Assembly (NCBI GenBank): GCA_977017575.1
Contig: CDRNVI010000053.1
Span: forward strand, 806,001-870,000
Direction of reading: 5' to 3'
DNA from: Paramoeba atlantica
Lineage: Eukaryota; Discosea
DNA: 64,000 nucleotides
The first letter of the stretch is position 1; every line of letters begins with the position of its first letter. The notes beneath the pieces were generated by a model. The model was not told the origin of the DNA. It ran no database searches and saw only the letters and a program-made list of their open reading frames with translations. The translations under genes were made by a program, and so were the position numbers. Below are positions 28,237 to 38,102 of the stretch, in pieces.

Positions 28237-30562
28237 CTGATAATGCATAAAATTCACACAATGATAATGCATAAAACTCGCACACTGATAATGCATAAAA
28301 CTCATAGTCTAACTAGTATTTTAGTACGTACTATGAGATACTACTTTGGTGAGTGCATATTCTTGGAAAATAAGTTTCGCCGTAGTTGCCCCAATCTTTT
28401 TGCTTTGTATAATACGCTGATTTAATTTTATCTTTGGGTTACAGTGGTATACAAATCATATCATTCTTGTCTACTTAGAATATTGCATTTTATTAAACAC
28501 GACTTTCCCTTCATATGAGAGATAACACAGCGGAACACGTTTCCACACCCGTTCCGGAAAACACTCGCCGACGGGCCTCTGCTAAAAATCATAGAGAGCG
28601 AGCCGCAATGGTTACAGCGCGGATAGAGGAAGCACCTACCCAGGTAGCTATAAATGCCTCAATCACTCTTCAAAACGATGAGAGCACACCGCCCAAGAAA
28701 AGGAAAAGTAATGGCGGTAACTATCCTTGGTCCTGTGGGAGCCTTCATCGCCAACGACACTTGGTGTACGAGAGGTGTGACCTAAGTTCGTAACGATTGT
28801 GCCTTGATTGGGCACGCAAAAACGTCTCCGGAATCCGAAACGATGCGATGGGACACATACAGCACATTCGCTGTAATCTTTGTGGCTGGGTGTCCCACAG
28901 CAAGGGAGAAAATGTGTGTTACAAGCACTACAAGGAGTGCTGCTCGAAATCTCAAGACTTGAGTGAAGACTGCGGAGACAACGAACCCAAAGTCTTTAGA
29001 AGAGTATATCTCCGAAGCCCTTCCATATTTTGCCGCACAAAGTAATCTATCTACCGAGGGGTTCCTGGGTTGTGTTCGACTCCTGTTTGAGGAGATCCCT
29101 GCTGATGTCTCACCTTCAGAAGTTGCTTGCATTCTTCCTTCTCCTCGCGAGTTTCACCTTAGCGAGCGTCGGATTGCCGATATGATTTGGGATGATATTC
29201 GGCGCAGCATTGACGGAGCGAAATTCTTTGGGTTGACGGTAGACGGGGGGGTTGACAAAGTTTTAAATGAGCACGTACTTATCGCAATCTTGTACGTCGT
29301 GGACCGGAACTTCCTTCTCCCTCCGATTTACCATCCGAAACACAAGTCATTCAATGGAGTTGAAATGGCGCAATCCTTGATGGAAGTTCTTCGCTCTTGC
29401 CTATCGGATGCTCGTCTTTCCAAACTTCGATATATAATGGCGGATGGGGCTCCCGTAAACAACGTCGTAAGACGTGAAATAGAGTCTAGCATGGCAAATA
29501 TCCACCACTCCCTTGTTTCTGCAGAAGAAGAAATATATTCACGCATTCGTCCTATAGGAAGCACGGACCGGGAAAACATCATACTTGGTGTGCACAAACA
29601 GAATCCCCACGTCGCTTTATTACCTTGTTTTGGCCATCTGTTCCATAACATTGCAAAAGATGCGATGCAGCACTATGCGGATGAACCCATCATGAACGTG
29701 AGAACTTATTTGTCAAGAATATTTTATGGGGGAGATCGTGTGGGTGCAAAAAAAGGGAAATATTTTGGCAGAGCTCTTGAAGATATCATTTCTACGTTCG
29801 ACGAAGAGACTCAGAACGCTGAGTCATATTTTAAATCTTTCTATCGCTCTGTGGATAGCGAAAAGCTCGACAAGCAAGGTCGCAAGGACACGATAATCAG
29901 GATGAAAGAGGCTCTACAAACGCTTACTAAGGTTTCATTGAAGGCAGGTGATGTACTTAACGAACTCGAGCAAGCTACTTCTTTGGAGGATCAATGTGAG
30001 GTAATGCGTACAAAAGTCTCCAGTGTGGTAAAATCTATTACTCACTCCCACGAAGTACGGGCTGTGACGTCTCCCAAACTCGGTGGGGTCACACGCTGGA
30101 TCTCCGACAAGTTTGAGAGTATAAAGTTCCTATCAGAGCAGATGCCCACTGTCGCATCCTTTATTAAGAGTGAACTAGAAGGTCTCCGAGCTCCCCAATC
30201 TGTTCACGACCTCGCTGAAATATTTGCCAAACATCCTTTGAATGATCTAATAGGAACGGGAACACCTATTTTTGATTTTACTCGAGAGGAGTGGGACGCA
30301 TATACGACTTGCCAAGATTACGAGTGGACTTGTGGTATGAGCGATGTTCAGTGGTGGCACGAAATTGGGTCCAAGCGTTTCTCCACGATTTATGAAGCGG
30401 CATTGCATTATTTATGGCTCCCCCCTCTCGTAACGGCGTGCACTCTGATCGCACACTGATAATGCGTATAGGCACACTGATAATGCATATAGGCACACTA
30501 ATAATGCATAAAAACTCGCACAATGATAATGCATAAAACTCGCACACTGATAATGCATATTT
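28237..30562 (+). mobile_element. hAT-like transposon bounded by direct TGATAATGCATA arrays
   Basis: Three TGATAATGCATAAAA units (about 24 bases apart) lie at 28238-28307 and five at 30467-30560, in the same orientation at both ends; the later ones are TGATAATGCATATAGGCACA or with AAAACTCGCACAC spacers. Between them sits a hAT-like transposase gene. Iterated subterminal motifs are typical transposase-binding sites in hAT elements, but normally terminal inverted repeats would also be seen; I did not find them, so the limits are approximate. Confidence 0.5.
28515..30459 (+). pseudogene. hAT-like transposase, broken
   Basis: Three pieces. 28515-28793 is a basic N-terminus with an NLS-like PPKKRKS. 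After an in-frame TAA (28791-28793) the same frame continues with a BED-type zinc finger: CNLCGWVSHSKGENVCYKHY, up to 29042. The catalytic part (28963-30459, 498 residues) is in another frame: first Asp in FFGLTVDGGVDK, second in YIMADGAPVNN, then PCFGHLFHNIAKDAM, which fits the hAT C..H..nL..KD motif, then GGVTRWISDKFESI (hAT TRW) and finally the dimerisation helix start YEAALHYLWLPPLVTA. It stops before the usual ERxFS. So there is one stop, one frame change and a short C-terminal loss. Confidence 0.65.
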
Positions 30563-31368
30563 TGTGCAAGCCCTTCGAAAACAAATTGAGCCCTTCAAAA
30601 AAAATTGAGACCCTCCAAAAAAATTGAGCCCCTAAAAAAATTGAAGAAAGGCCCTTCAAAAAAAATTGTAAATTTAGAAAAAAATGCGGAAGCCAAGACC
30701 TTGTTTGCCCGTCTGGAAGACAAAAACTTCTGACGTTACACTCAACACAATTATTTGTGTAACAAAAAACAGGAAAACAAAAATTTGTGAATTTTTTAAC
30801 GTGCAACTTTTTTAAAAATGTAAATTTTATTTTAATTTTTTTTTTGCTCAAATCCTAAAATTAAAACTGTTTTTTAACCTAAACGAGAGTCCTGGTTAGC
30901 ATACCTGTGAGCTCGTACCATACCGGAGGGGGTATGGTATCGTACACAGGGTCGATAGCATATCCCCCCTTGTTTTTAGCAGTTCCCCCTGGTTCTCTTC
31001 AGCAGTTCTGAATGGTTGTGCCTAAATCCTTTTTTGATTGTGTTTAATTTTCTTTTCAAACGCAATATTTTATTAATACTTACTACACGTCCGAATATAC
31101 ACACACAGTACATTACTATTCATACCGAATTACCCTCATACCATTACTATTCCAAATCTGTCTGTGAATGGTCTGTCTTACCAGCGACCGTCCGGAGCAA
31201 TCCGGAGTGATTTGGATTGGATTGGATTTATCCATACCGCCTACATTTTCCTCAACAAAAAAGATCTCCACAAATATTTGTGCAACAGAAATTTGTGAAT
31301 CTTTTATTGTGCAACAATTTCAAAAGTTGCACAATAAAACATTCACAAATTTTTTGCGAACGCTGTAT

Positions 31369-31560
31369 TGGGAAGCAATTTGCGAAGCCCAAAAATTCCA
31401 CCATACCCAACCCGTAATAAAGCCAAGACCTTGTTTACCCGTCTGCAAGACAAAAATGTCCGACGTTAGTGGGAAGCAATTTGCGAAGCCCAACTTTTCC
31501 GCCATACCCAACCCCTAGCAAAGCCAAGACCTTGTTTACCCGTCTGTAAGATAAACGAGA
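31369..31560. repeat. two tandem units of about 97 bp
   Basis: Units GGGAAGCAATTTGCGAAGCC ... GCCAAGACCTTGTTTACCCG at 31369 and 31470 are close copies. The GACCTTGTTT(A/G)CCCGTCTG half occurs twice more, at 30697 and about 31602. The array lies in the right interior of element F. Short ORFs here encode nothing recognisable. Confidence 0.6.
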
Positions 31561-31894
31561 GGCCGAACGCACGGAGGGGCCGGCCGGGCCAATGAACCTA
31601 GATCTTGTTTACCCGTCTGCGACATAAACCGGCTAATAATTTCACCTTTGTTCCCGGTGAGGCCCCGGAGTTGCGAGAGGCCTCCATACTCCACAACTAC
31701 CACCTTCCCCCCTATTTAGCCTCGAAATACGAAAAATAAATTTTGAAAAATGACCAAGGGCAAAGGACTACCACGTGACATATCCGCCGTCAAATTCTGG
31801 AAAGCGGATATGTCAAATGGTAGGACAAGTGAGGGTGGGGTGACGGTATAAAGGTGGGGTCACAGTATACCGTACCTATTTAAACCACTCTGGA

Positions 31895-32811
31895 TTGTCA
31901 TACTCAGTGCACCACCCTTTTGTCATACTCAGTGCACCAAAGATACCCAAAAAATCAACCCTTCTGAAACGTCGACATTTTGTCATACTCAGTGCACCAA
32001 GAAAAAGCAATGGGCATGTCACCGCGTACGAACGTGTGTGCTACTGCTGCATAACACCTGAGATTGTAAAAGTATAAAAAAGTGCACTTAAAAGTATAAA
32101 TGTGTTGCGTAGTGTTAATTTGAATAATATAGTGTTAATTTGAAAAATATAGTGTTAATTTGAATAATGTAGTGTAATTTGAATAATCTGAATAATATAG
32201 CGTTATTGAATAATATACGGTCCAACTTATCCTTCTTCTCCAACTTATCCTTCTGCTTTTAACTTGTCTTTACCTACTTCAAAGCAGGAATAACTCTCGA
32301 AATTTCTGAGGAATCTCCCAGTTGAGACATTTTCGAGGTCGATTATTCAGCTTGTAGGGGCGCTTTCCTCTAATGCGTAGAGCCTTGTGTACACTACCGC
32401 CTGCATCCTTATCCCGTCGGACGAAATGATAAATCGTGGAAGTAGACGGGGAACCCTGTGAACCAACGATTAATGTATGGGCCACTTGTTCTGGGCTATG
32501 AAATTTTTTGATCCGAGCTTTAACTTTTGCTTCGACGGCTCCACGAATAATCTGAGGCCTCGTCCCTTTTTTACTCAGGCGAATTCGCACGGCCAGCCAA
32601 GTAATACTTGCCCCTTTTCTTGTTTCGTACCAACTCTCGGCAAACAGTGCTGTGAGATTTTTTTATAGAACGGGCATATAAAGTGCGAGTTTCGATTAGA
32701 AAGAAAAGCTACTAATTATGATAAAATATGTACCTCTTGGTGCACTGAGTATGACAATCCTATAAATTGTGGTCCACTGAGTATGACAATTTGGTGCACT
32801 GACATTGACAA
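31895..32811. mobile_element. IS30-like element D
   Basis: Both ends carry three iterations of TTGTCATACTCAGTGCACCA (31895, 31920, 31979 at the left; inverted at about 32737, 32772 and a diverged terminal one ending 32811). The interior minus strand encodes an IS30-type transposase N-terminal half. Between the left end and the gene are AGTGTTAATTTGAATAATAT tandem repeats (32107-32200). The catalytic half of the gene is missing, so the 0.9 kb copy is nonautonomous. It abuts element C with only five bases between. Confidence 0.65.
32279..32695 (-). pseudogene. IS30-family transposase, N-terminal half, broken
   Basis: Minus strand. From about 32690: ARSIKKSHSTVCRELVRNKK then GKYYLAGRANSPE and a stop. 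SHSTVCRELVRN is the IS30 'S.STISRE..RN' helix-turn-helix. In an overlapping frame (32590-32279) follows RIRLSKKGTRPQ..., then FHSPEQVAHTLIVGSQGSPS, STIYHFVRRDKDAGGSVHKA, LRIRGKRPYK. SPEQVA..L and STIY.(F/Y)(V/I) with LR..GK.Y are the second IS30 domain. One frame change separates them and the DDE domain is absent. IS30-type genes are mainly prokaryotic, so either a eukaryotic IS30-like lineage or past transfer is indicated. Confidence 0.65.
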
Positions 32812-32816
32812 TGCAC

Positions 32817-33810
32817 CCACAGTCCGGTTTAACATTCCTGTAGCCAGAACCTCGTTGTACATTTTGCTAGCCCTTCCTTTCTTTTCCAGGAAATGGGCAT
32901 ATTCTTACTTTTAAATGCCCGTTTCCGGCTGACGGCTAGCTGGAATTGTCCGTCTTTGTCGCGGAAGTAGGGGACGCGCTTCGGACTTTTCACTCCTCCC
33001 GGCTCGCTCTCTTCGAGTGAGCTTTCTTCCCTCCCCGGCTCTCTCCTTCTCGTGCTTTCTTCTCCCGGGAGCTATGCGCCATGGTGGCCTCCCTTGAGGA
33101 CCACTGGGTGTGCTACAGCGGGAGGACACGTTGTATGTGTGTATAGGGGATGCGAACTTGCACCCCTCTCTCCCTACATGCTGTAGCGAGTGCGGTGGTA
33201 ACGGACCTCTCCATGATGCATCATGATCCACGATAGACCATCTGACAGCATGAACCCACGGCTTGACCGTGTTGCAGCATGAACCATGGCTATATGTGCT
33301 GTAGCATGACCGATGGGCGACTCGTCTCCTACCTCGCACCCCACTCTCTGTGCGACACCCGTCGTATGCGGGTCATGCGCCGATGGTATCGGCCGTCACA
33401 CAGAGAGACGTATCTCTGCGCCTCGAGCGTATGATGGACAAACTAGCCAGATAACATTCCGGGGGGGAATGTTATGATGTCCCATGCGTTTTTTAACATC
33501 CCCCCCCCCGAAAAACCCCCTTGTCCCCCCGTGGCTTACAGTTTCACCCACTCTACCGACGAAGAGCCACCACGGGAGATTCTCAAGTCCTACAGAGTCC
33601 TCCAGGTTTTCGGTACGCATGTACGCTGACGGAGTACTTTAAGAAAGTTCAAGAACGCCAAGAAAGTGAAGCAAAAGAAGTCGAAGCAATGGGCGAAGAG
33701 GGAGATACTGAATAAATGAAGTTATTTTTCCGTTCAAAAAAATATCTTGAAAATTTAACATTCCTGTAGCTACTTAACATTCCTCCCCGGAATGTTAAAC
33801 CGGACTGTGG
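32817..33810. mobile_element. TIR element C (CCACAGTCCGGTTTAACATT ends)
   Basis: The first 22 bases (32817-32838, CCACAGTCCGGTTTAACATT then CC) are inverted at 33789-33810. Internal copies of AACATTCC...GGAATGTT occur at about 33450-33475 and 33760-33797. The inside includes GC-rich repeat copy 2, four or five CATGCTGTAGC-like units (33170-33320) and C-runs. A related end (CCAGGAATATTAACCCGAAC, about 38562) lies before the HYPK-like gene. No transposase seen. Confidence 0.65.
32886..33106 (-). repeat. GC-rich interspersed repeat with terminal hairpin, copy 2
   Basis: Opposite-orientation copy of 15812-16035. On the minus strand it starts CCAGTGGTCCTCAAGGGAGG, contains GGAGTGAAAAGTCCGAAGCG and GCGTCCCCT, and ends in a hairpin whose arms are 32886-32900 and 32915-32928. 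Relative to copy 1 the stem reads GGAAA/TTTCC instead of GGCAAC/GTTGCC and stays paired apart from one non-Watson-Crick position. It is inside element C. Confidence 0.55.
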
Positions 33811-34533
33811 TTTAGTATACCTAACTATTAGGTACTAACTAACTACTAGGTACTAACTAACTAGTATACAGAGGACTGTAGTATAGTATATAGAGGACAC
33901 TGTAGTATAGTATAGTATACTATCCTGGAACATGGTTTATTTTTTTTACATCTTGAGGCACATAGTGAGGGAGTGCAGGGCGCAAATTATTCCGCAAGCC
34001 CGCTATTTTGAGGGCTTCGGTTGGCGGCATTTGGTAGCACTGGATGGCAGTATGTAGTTCTGGGTAAATAAGTTTACACATATTCCTTAGAAAAATTGAA
34101 ATCAGTGGGATTTGGGCTAAACAAATGCCGATTTTCGGGTGAAAATGTGATCATTTTTTGGCCACCTATTTTCGCCCTTAAAGCACTAAATCTGAACTTT
34201 TCGTATTTCTTTGGAGTCTATATGGCTGCAAGTCAGTTTTCGCCATGATTGCTACCGACCCGAAGAACTATCGCATTTGGGTAGGAGGTCGATGGTTCTA
34301 CACTCGAGGAACTGCAAAGTATGGGGGCGTGACTATGGTGTATCAAATATTATGTGATCCGGGCTACTCTTTAACCCTTGTTCAAATTCATGCCGCGGAA
34401 TATGTTGTATAATGCAAGAAGTTCAATTGCTATGAGCGAGTAGACTTATCGACTATTTTCTAAAAACGGATACTTCGACTTCAGGCTACACTGCCCACTA
34501 ATATTACTGCTCCTCCTCTCATTAACTCTATCC

Positions 34534-34640
34534 TTTTTAGGCTCTTCGTTAAACGCGGTGGTTGTTTTCAACTTAGAAGTCACTCATGCTGCGCGCTTCG
34601 CGTTGAAAACTACCACCGCGTTTAACGAAGAGCCTAAAAG
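34534..34640. repeat. 39-bp near-perfect inverted repeat
   Basis: Left arm 34534-34572 and right arm 34602-34640 (ending GTTTAACGAAGAGCCTAAAAG) are reverse complements except for one T/A mismatch and one extra T in the left arm. The 29-base loop is GC-rich (GCTGCGCGCTTCGC). It would form a strong hairpin in RNA and could be a MITE. Confidence 0.75.
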
Positions 34641-35100
34641 AGAAAGATTGGCCAGAAAAGCTGAAGAAAAACGGAAAGCCAAAAATAGCCGATTTTCTGG
34701 TAAAAATGGGGTGATTTTTGCGTATTTTTGCTCTCAGAGCACTAAATCCGACATTTGCGTGTGGGAAATCACTCGTAGGGATGAAGCAAAGCTTACCGAA
34801 CGTATTGGGTAGAGAATGCGACTCCAACCACACCATTCTTTCGACACAAAAAGGCCCCTTGGGGTCCGAAAAATACTTTTTCAACTTTTTTAGTCAAAAA
34901 TGGGTCATTTTGAGTGGCGCACCACGGCTCGAACAATGGATATCTTGCGAAAACAACGGTGTGGAAAGCTACTGTAGTATAGGGCCCAAACTATAAAAAT
35001 ACAATAGGGCAAAGGATTTTGAAAAAACAATGCCATTTATTTATGAAAGGGCGAGCAATATCCGAGTAAATCCGCCCCCCCCCCTTTACATATCGACAAA
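34640..35100 (-). repeat. dispersed repeat pieces, otherwise unassigned
   Basis: On the minus strand 34640-35005 carries TTTGGGCCCTATACTACAGT, TTTTCGCAAGATATCCATTG and a TTTTTGCTCTCAGAGC block related to 19660-19815. The remainder up to 35100 shows C-runs only. No gene was recognised. Confidence 0.4.
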
Positions 35101-35110
35101 GAGAAGTTGT

Positions 35111-35398
35111 TACACCCCCTCTCACAAATAATGATAATAATATTTTTTCTTAGATTATCATTACATGTATTATTTATGAGCGTAATAAGGGGAGATCAGG
35201 AATAACATACATCTGTGTAGTATGATACTTTGTCTACGAAGGGAAAAAACAAGACAGGATTAAAGAGATCACAGAAAACTCTCGACCTGACATGGAGGAG
35301 TTACGATACAATTTTTTTTTTTTAATTTTTGAGTAATTTTCACAGTCCGAGGTGAAAATCTTTTTTTTCAATTATCATTATAAATGAAAGGGGGTGTA
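35111..35398. mobile_element. MITE with TACACCCCCTCTCA ends
   Basis: Left TACACCCCCTCTCACAAATA then ATGATAAT and right, inverted, TACACCCCCTTTCATTTATA then ATGATAAT form 28-base TIRs with about four mismatches. The interior is AT-rich and noncoding. About 290 bp in all. Confidence 0.6.
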
Positions 35399-35599
35399 GT
35401 AGAGGGGCCGCAAGAACACTAAATTAGGTCAAAAGAGACATTTTTCCTCCAAAAGTTAATCATCAAGTTTTTTAACTGGAAAAGTCATTTTTCATCTAAA
35501 GAACAAGAAAAGAAATATATAAGATCTCTCTCATCTTGTTAAATACGTTAAGGAGAAGCGCAGGTTGTTAAGTGTTCATTACCGTGCGTGGTATTATTA

Positions 35600-35710
35600 C
35601 GGGACGGTTCAATTACGGGACGGTTCAATTACGTGACGGATAATTAAGCGACAATATGGGGGTGGGGTCATCCACCCCCATATTGAGGGGTGGAGCCAAA
35701 TTACAGTTCC
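35600..35710. repeat. ATTACGGGACGGTTCA repeats and GC-rich hairpin
   Basis: ATTACGGGACGGTTCA occurs two to three times at 35595-35640, followed by a hairpin with perfect 14-base arms, CAATATGGGGGTGG (35652-35665) and CCACCCCCATATTG (35672-35685). Similar sequence (TTATTACGGGACATTTTAAC, CCCACCCCCACATTGTCCC) lies at 12225-12265 inside the zinc-finger element, so this may be a fragment of a related element. Confidence 0.5.
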
Positions 35711-35784
35711 CTCATTGAGATGGAGCAAAAGTACAGTTTCCTCAGGGCGTTCCCTTTTTTTGTTTAAGGCCTGGCAACAAGGTG

Positions 35785-35935
35785 AATTTTTAGCCCCCTT
35801 TTATATTTTTTTCTTCCACTATAAATTTATTACTGTATTTTCTTTTTTTTTCTTTATTTTCACTGTTTTTGTTCACTTTGTTTTCAATAATCGAGGGAAG
35901 AGCGGTAGTTATACAAACACCGCAATCATTTTTAT
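35785..35935 (+). repeat. dispersed AGAGCGGTAGTT repeat, USP-proximal copy
   Basis: Copy of the 21465-21590 repeat (TTTTCACTGTTTTTGTTCAC, AGAGCGGTAGTTATACAAAC). It ends about 45 bases before the USP start codon, so repeat-derived sequence forms most of the immediate upstream region of a host gene. Confidence 0.55.
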
Positions 35936-35949
35936 ATTCGTCTTTACAA

Positions 35950-35972
35950 TTATACAAATTTTCTTTTTTTAG
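35950..35972 (+). promoter_or_regulatory. candidate spliced-leader acceptor before USP
   Basis: ATACAAATTTTCTTTTTTTAG with AG at 35971-35972, nine bases before the ATG at 35982. Confidence 0.45.
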
Positions 35973-35981
35973 CAACCTAAG

Positions 35982-38102
35982 ATGGAAAATTCTCAAGTTG
36001 CGCTGTGCTACAGTCTGCTCGTCGACGAGCCAATACAGTTTCGGTCCGGAATTATCGGTGAGGAAGAGCAAAATAAGGATCTTATTGCTTCTTTGCCCTG
36101 TCTAAACAATTTACTACCTATTGGCACACGCTTCAATCTTCCAAAGCAGTTGGGCCTTGGTACAGAAATGCACCCGAACGATACGAGTCTCGATGCTGAA
36201 GACAAGAAAAGAACACACTCCGTTGATTCTGATCTGTGTCTACCTGAGGACATTGGCACAAGCATCGATCCTGACGCGAAAGATAGACGGGCGGCTGATT
36301 TTACTTTTCATGAAGAAAACTCTATTCATAGCCCGATTTTAAAGCGAATCGTAGAACAGATTCCGACTCCGAAATTCGAGCTTGTACCAATCAATATTGT
36401 TGAGGATTGGATGTTGCGACAAGGTTCTGATTCGAATATTATCTGGCAAACAGGTCTACAAAATCAGGGCAACACATGTTTTCTCAATAGTATACTGCAA
36501 TGCTTGGTCCATCTTTATCCTTTTCGGCGCAGTCTACAGTGGTGGGCAGACAAAACTAAAGCAAAAATTAGCGTCAATTCCGCTGACAAGGCATTTCAAT
36601 CGTTCAGCGTCAGTAGAGAATTATGTATCCTTACGAAGCAGTTGACTGAGTCAAATAAAGGCAGCCTTCCCCCATCGGCTTTTGTTCGTCACTTGCGCTC
36701 CGTTTGTCGAACAATGCACTTGGGTAATCAAGAAGATAGTCACGAATATCTACTTGGACTTTTGCAAGGACTGGAAAAGGAACAAGTGGGATCTAAAACA
36801 CTTGACAGCGGATCTTTACAGACCACTGTAGTGCGTCGACTATTCGGCGGATGGATGCAAAGTCGTGTGAGATTTCGTGATGGTGTTTCCGACACATATG
36901 AGTCAAGTACTGTGCTAAGTCTTGAAGTAGTGGGTCACACTTTGCAAGAATGCCTCACACATTATACTCGAGAGGAATTTCTGGGTCACAATGTTTACAA
37001 AACAGTTAAAGGCAATATGGTTTCCGCCACACGACAGTTTTCATTTGTTTTTCCTCCACGGATTCTTATTCTACACTTCAAGCGATTCAGCGGGCGTGGA
37101 AAAATTAATCGATCGATATCTTTTCCTGACCTATTCGAAATGGTGCCTTCATCACAGCGTAATAGTTACGTTTTTTCTTTCCCAGAAGAGAAGAGTCGCA
37201 TGCCTAGCAAAACAGATCAAAAATTGATACATAATGTCAAGTATACGCTGTTCGCGGTGAATGTACATCAAGGGCATGGGATGACCTGCGGACACTACTA
37301 TAGTTATTGTCGAGGAGACTCTCGTCAGGCTTTATGGTACTGTTGCAATGATAGCTCAGTAAGAGTTGTTTCTTCAAATGAAGTTCTAAAGAGTCCGGCA
37401 TACATATTGTTTTACATTCAAGACCCCCCTTATATTTGTTCTAGCACATCTGCTTCCAAAACCATTAGTCAAACTGGTCAGGAATTCCTATTAAAGCATT
37501 CTTCTCATCACACAGAATGTGGTGAACTGTTTCGTAAGACACTTGATAAAAGTTCTGCGAGGGGTAGTAGAATAACTTGCCCAGATTTAAAAACAGAAAA
37601 TAATGCGCATCCTTCTGGTTCGCATATACGTAAATCAATAGAATCTGAAATAGATGATTCATCGGCCTTTGCGTTTGCTTCTCCAAGTAAAGTATGTACC
37701 GGTGAGCACGTTTTAGAAAACCTAAAACCAGGCAACATGAATTCTAAGGGGGGAAATATTGATTCCACTCATGCCAAAAAAACGAAATCTGTTCCCTTTA
37801 AAATGCTTGCGGAAACACATCGTAACATCCTTCTTTCTCGGTTAAATTATCAGGATCAAACGATATCTAATAATGAAAATTTGAACGCACAGACGCAAAA
37901 TCTCTACTCGTTGCCTCCACAAGAGCGAATAGGTAAAGAGTCTTCTGATCCGGAGTGGGACGCAGCATTAGACTTGGGTAAGCGAAGAAAACGGAAGGGT
38001 TTAAAGCCATTTAAAAGAGACTTCAAGCGCAACATTTTTCAGTTGCAAGCCGAAAAGTTGTACTTCAAAAGAGAGAAACATAATACTACACGACATTCTT
38101 AA
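35982..38102 (+). CDS. USP-type ubiquitin carboxyl-terminal hydrolase (USP36/42-like)
   Basis: A 706-residue cysteine protease. The Cys box GLQNQGNTCFLNSILQCLVH places the nucleophile at Cys166. A GNQEDSHEYLLGLLQGL block follows near 250, the QQ..C-type region SRQFSFVFPPRILILHFKRF near 350, and the His box GHYYSYCRGDSRQALWYCCND near 437 with a downstream YILFYIQ. The catalytic triad can therefore be assembled. The NQED(S/A)HE(Y/F) and the basic tail (KRRKRKGLKPFKRDFKR, about 666-682) recall USP36/42, nucleolar enzymes in metazoans, so a nuclear role is possible. Residues 1-155 and 500-650 are low-complexity and not conserved. The catalytic core is compact with no zinc finger. Confidence 0.88.
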   Translation: MENSQVALCYSLLVDEPIQFRSGIIGEEEQNKDLIASLPCLNNLLPIGTRFNLPKQLGLGTEMHPNDTSLDAEDKKRTHSVDSDLCLPEDIGTSIDPDAKDRRAADFTFHEENSIHSPILKRIVEQIPTPKFELVPINIVEDWMLRQGSDSNIIWQTGLQNQGNTCFLNSILQCLVHLYPFRRSLQWWADKTKAKISVNSADKAFQSFSVSRELCILTKQLTESNKGSLPPSAFVRHLRSVCRTMHLGNQEDSHEYLLGLLQGLEKEQVGSKTLDSGSLQTTVVRRLFGGWMQSRVRFRDGVSDTYESSTVLSLEVVGHTLQECLTHYTREEFLGHNVYKTVKGNMVSATRQFSFVFPPRILILHFKRFSGRGKINRSISFPDLFEMVPSSQRNSYVFSFPEEKSRMPSKTDQKLIHNVKYTLFAVNVHQGHGMTCGHYYSYCRGDSRQALWYCCNDSSVRVVSSNEVLKSPAYILFYIQDPPYICSSTSASKTISQTGQEFLLKHSSHHTECGELFRKTLDKSSARGSRITCPDLKTENNAHPSGSHIRKSIESEIDDSSAFAFASPSKVCTGEHVLENLKPGNMNSKGGNIDSTHAKKTKSVPFKMLAETHRNILLSRLNYQDQTISNNENLNAQTQNLYSLPPQERIGKESSDPEWDAALDLGKRRKRKGLKPFKRDFKRNIFQLQAEKLYFKREKHNTTRHS

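Larger units (their letters stand above)
27243..31867. mobile_element. TIR element F (TACTGTGACCCC ends)
   Basis: Left end TACTGTGACCCCCC...CTTTATAC and, inverted, right end TACTGTGACCCCACCTTTATAC. Further in, both sides share CCGTCACCCC and CCTCACTTGTCC; the left end has an extra roughly 60-bp tandem block. Both ends are bordered by the direct motif AGTATACCGTACC (27227-27239 and 31864-31876). The element contains the LINE fragment and the hAT-like gene with its own repeat arrays, so it is itself composite. Confidence 0.6.
26991..33940. mobile_element. outermost TIR element G (about 7 kb), heavily nested
   Basis: A 26-base terminal inverted repeat, ATAAACCATGTTCCA then A/G then GATAGTATAC, is present at 26991-27016 and inverted at 33914-33939 with one mismatch. 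Between the ends lie, in order, element F with a hAT-like gene and a LINE fragment, the IS30-like element D and element C. If the two ends belong to the same insertion, most of its 7 kb is later insertions. Next to the right end are AACTAACTA(C/G)TAGGTACT and AGTATAGTATA tandem repeats (33828-33910). No transposase could be assigned to G itself. Confidence 0.5.

Noticed and set aside
36121-37768. Short ORFs in other frames inside the USP gene
   Set aside because: Shadows of the continuous 706-codon USP frame.
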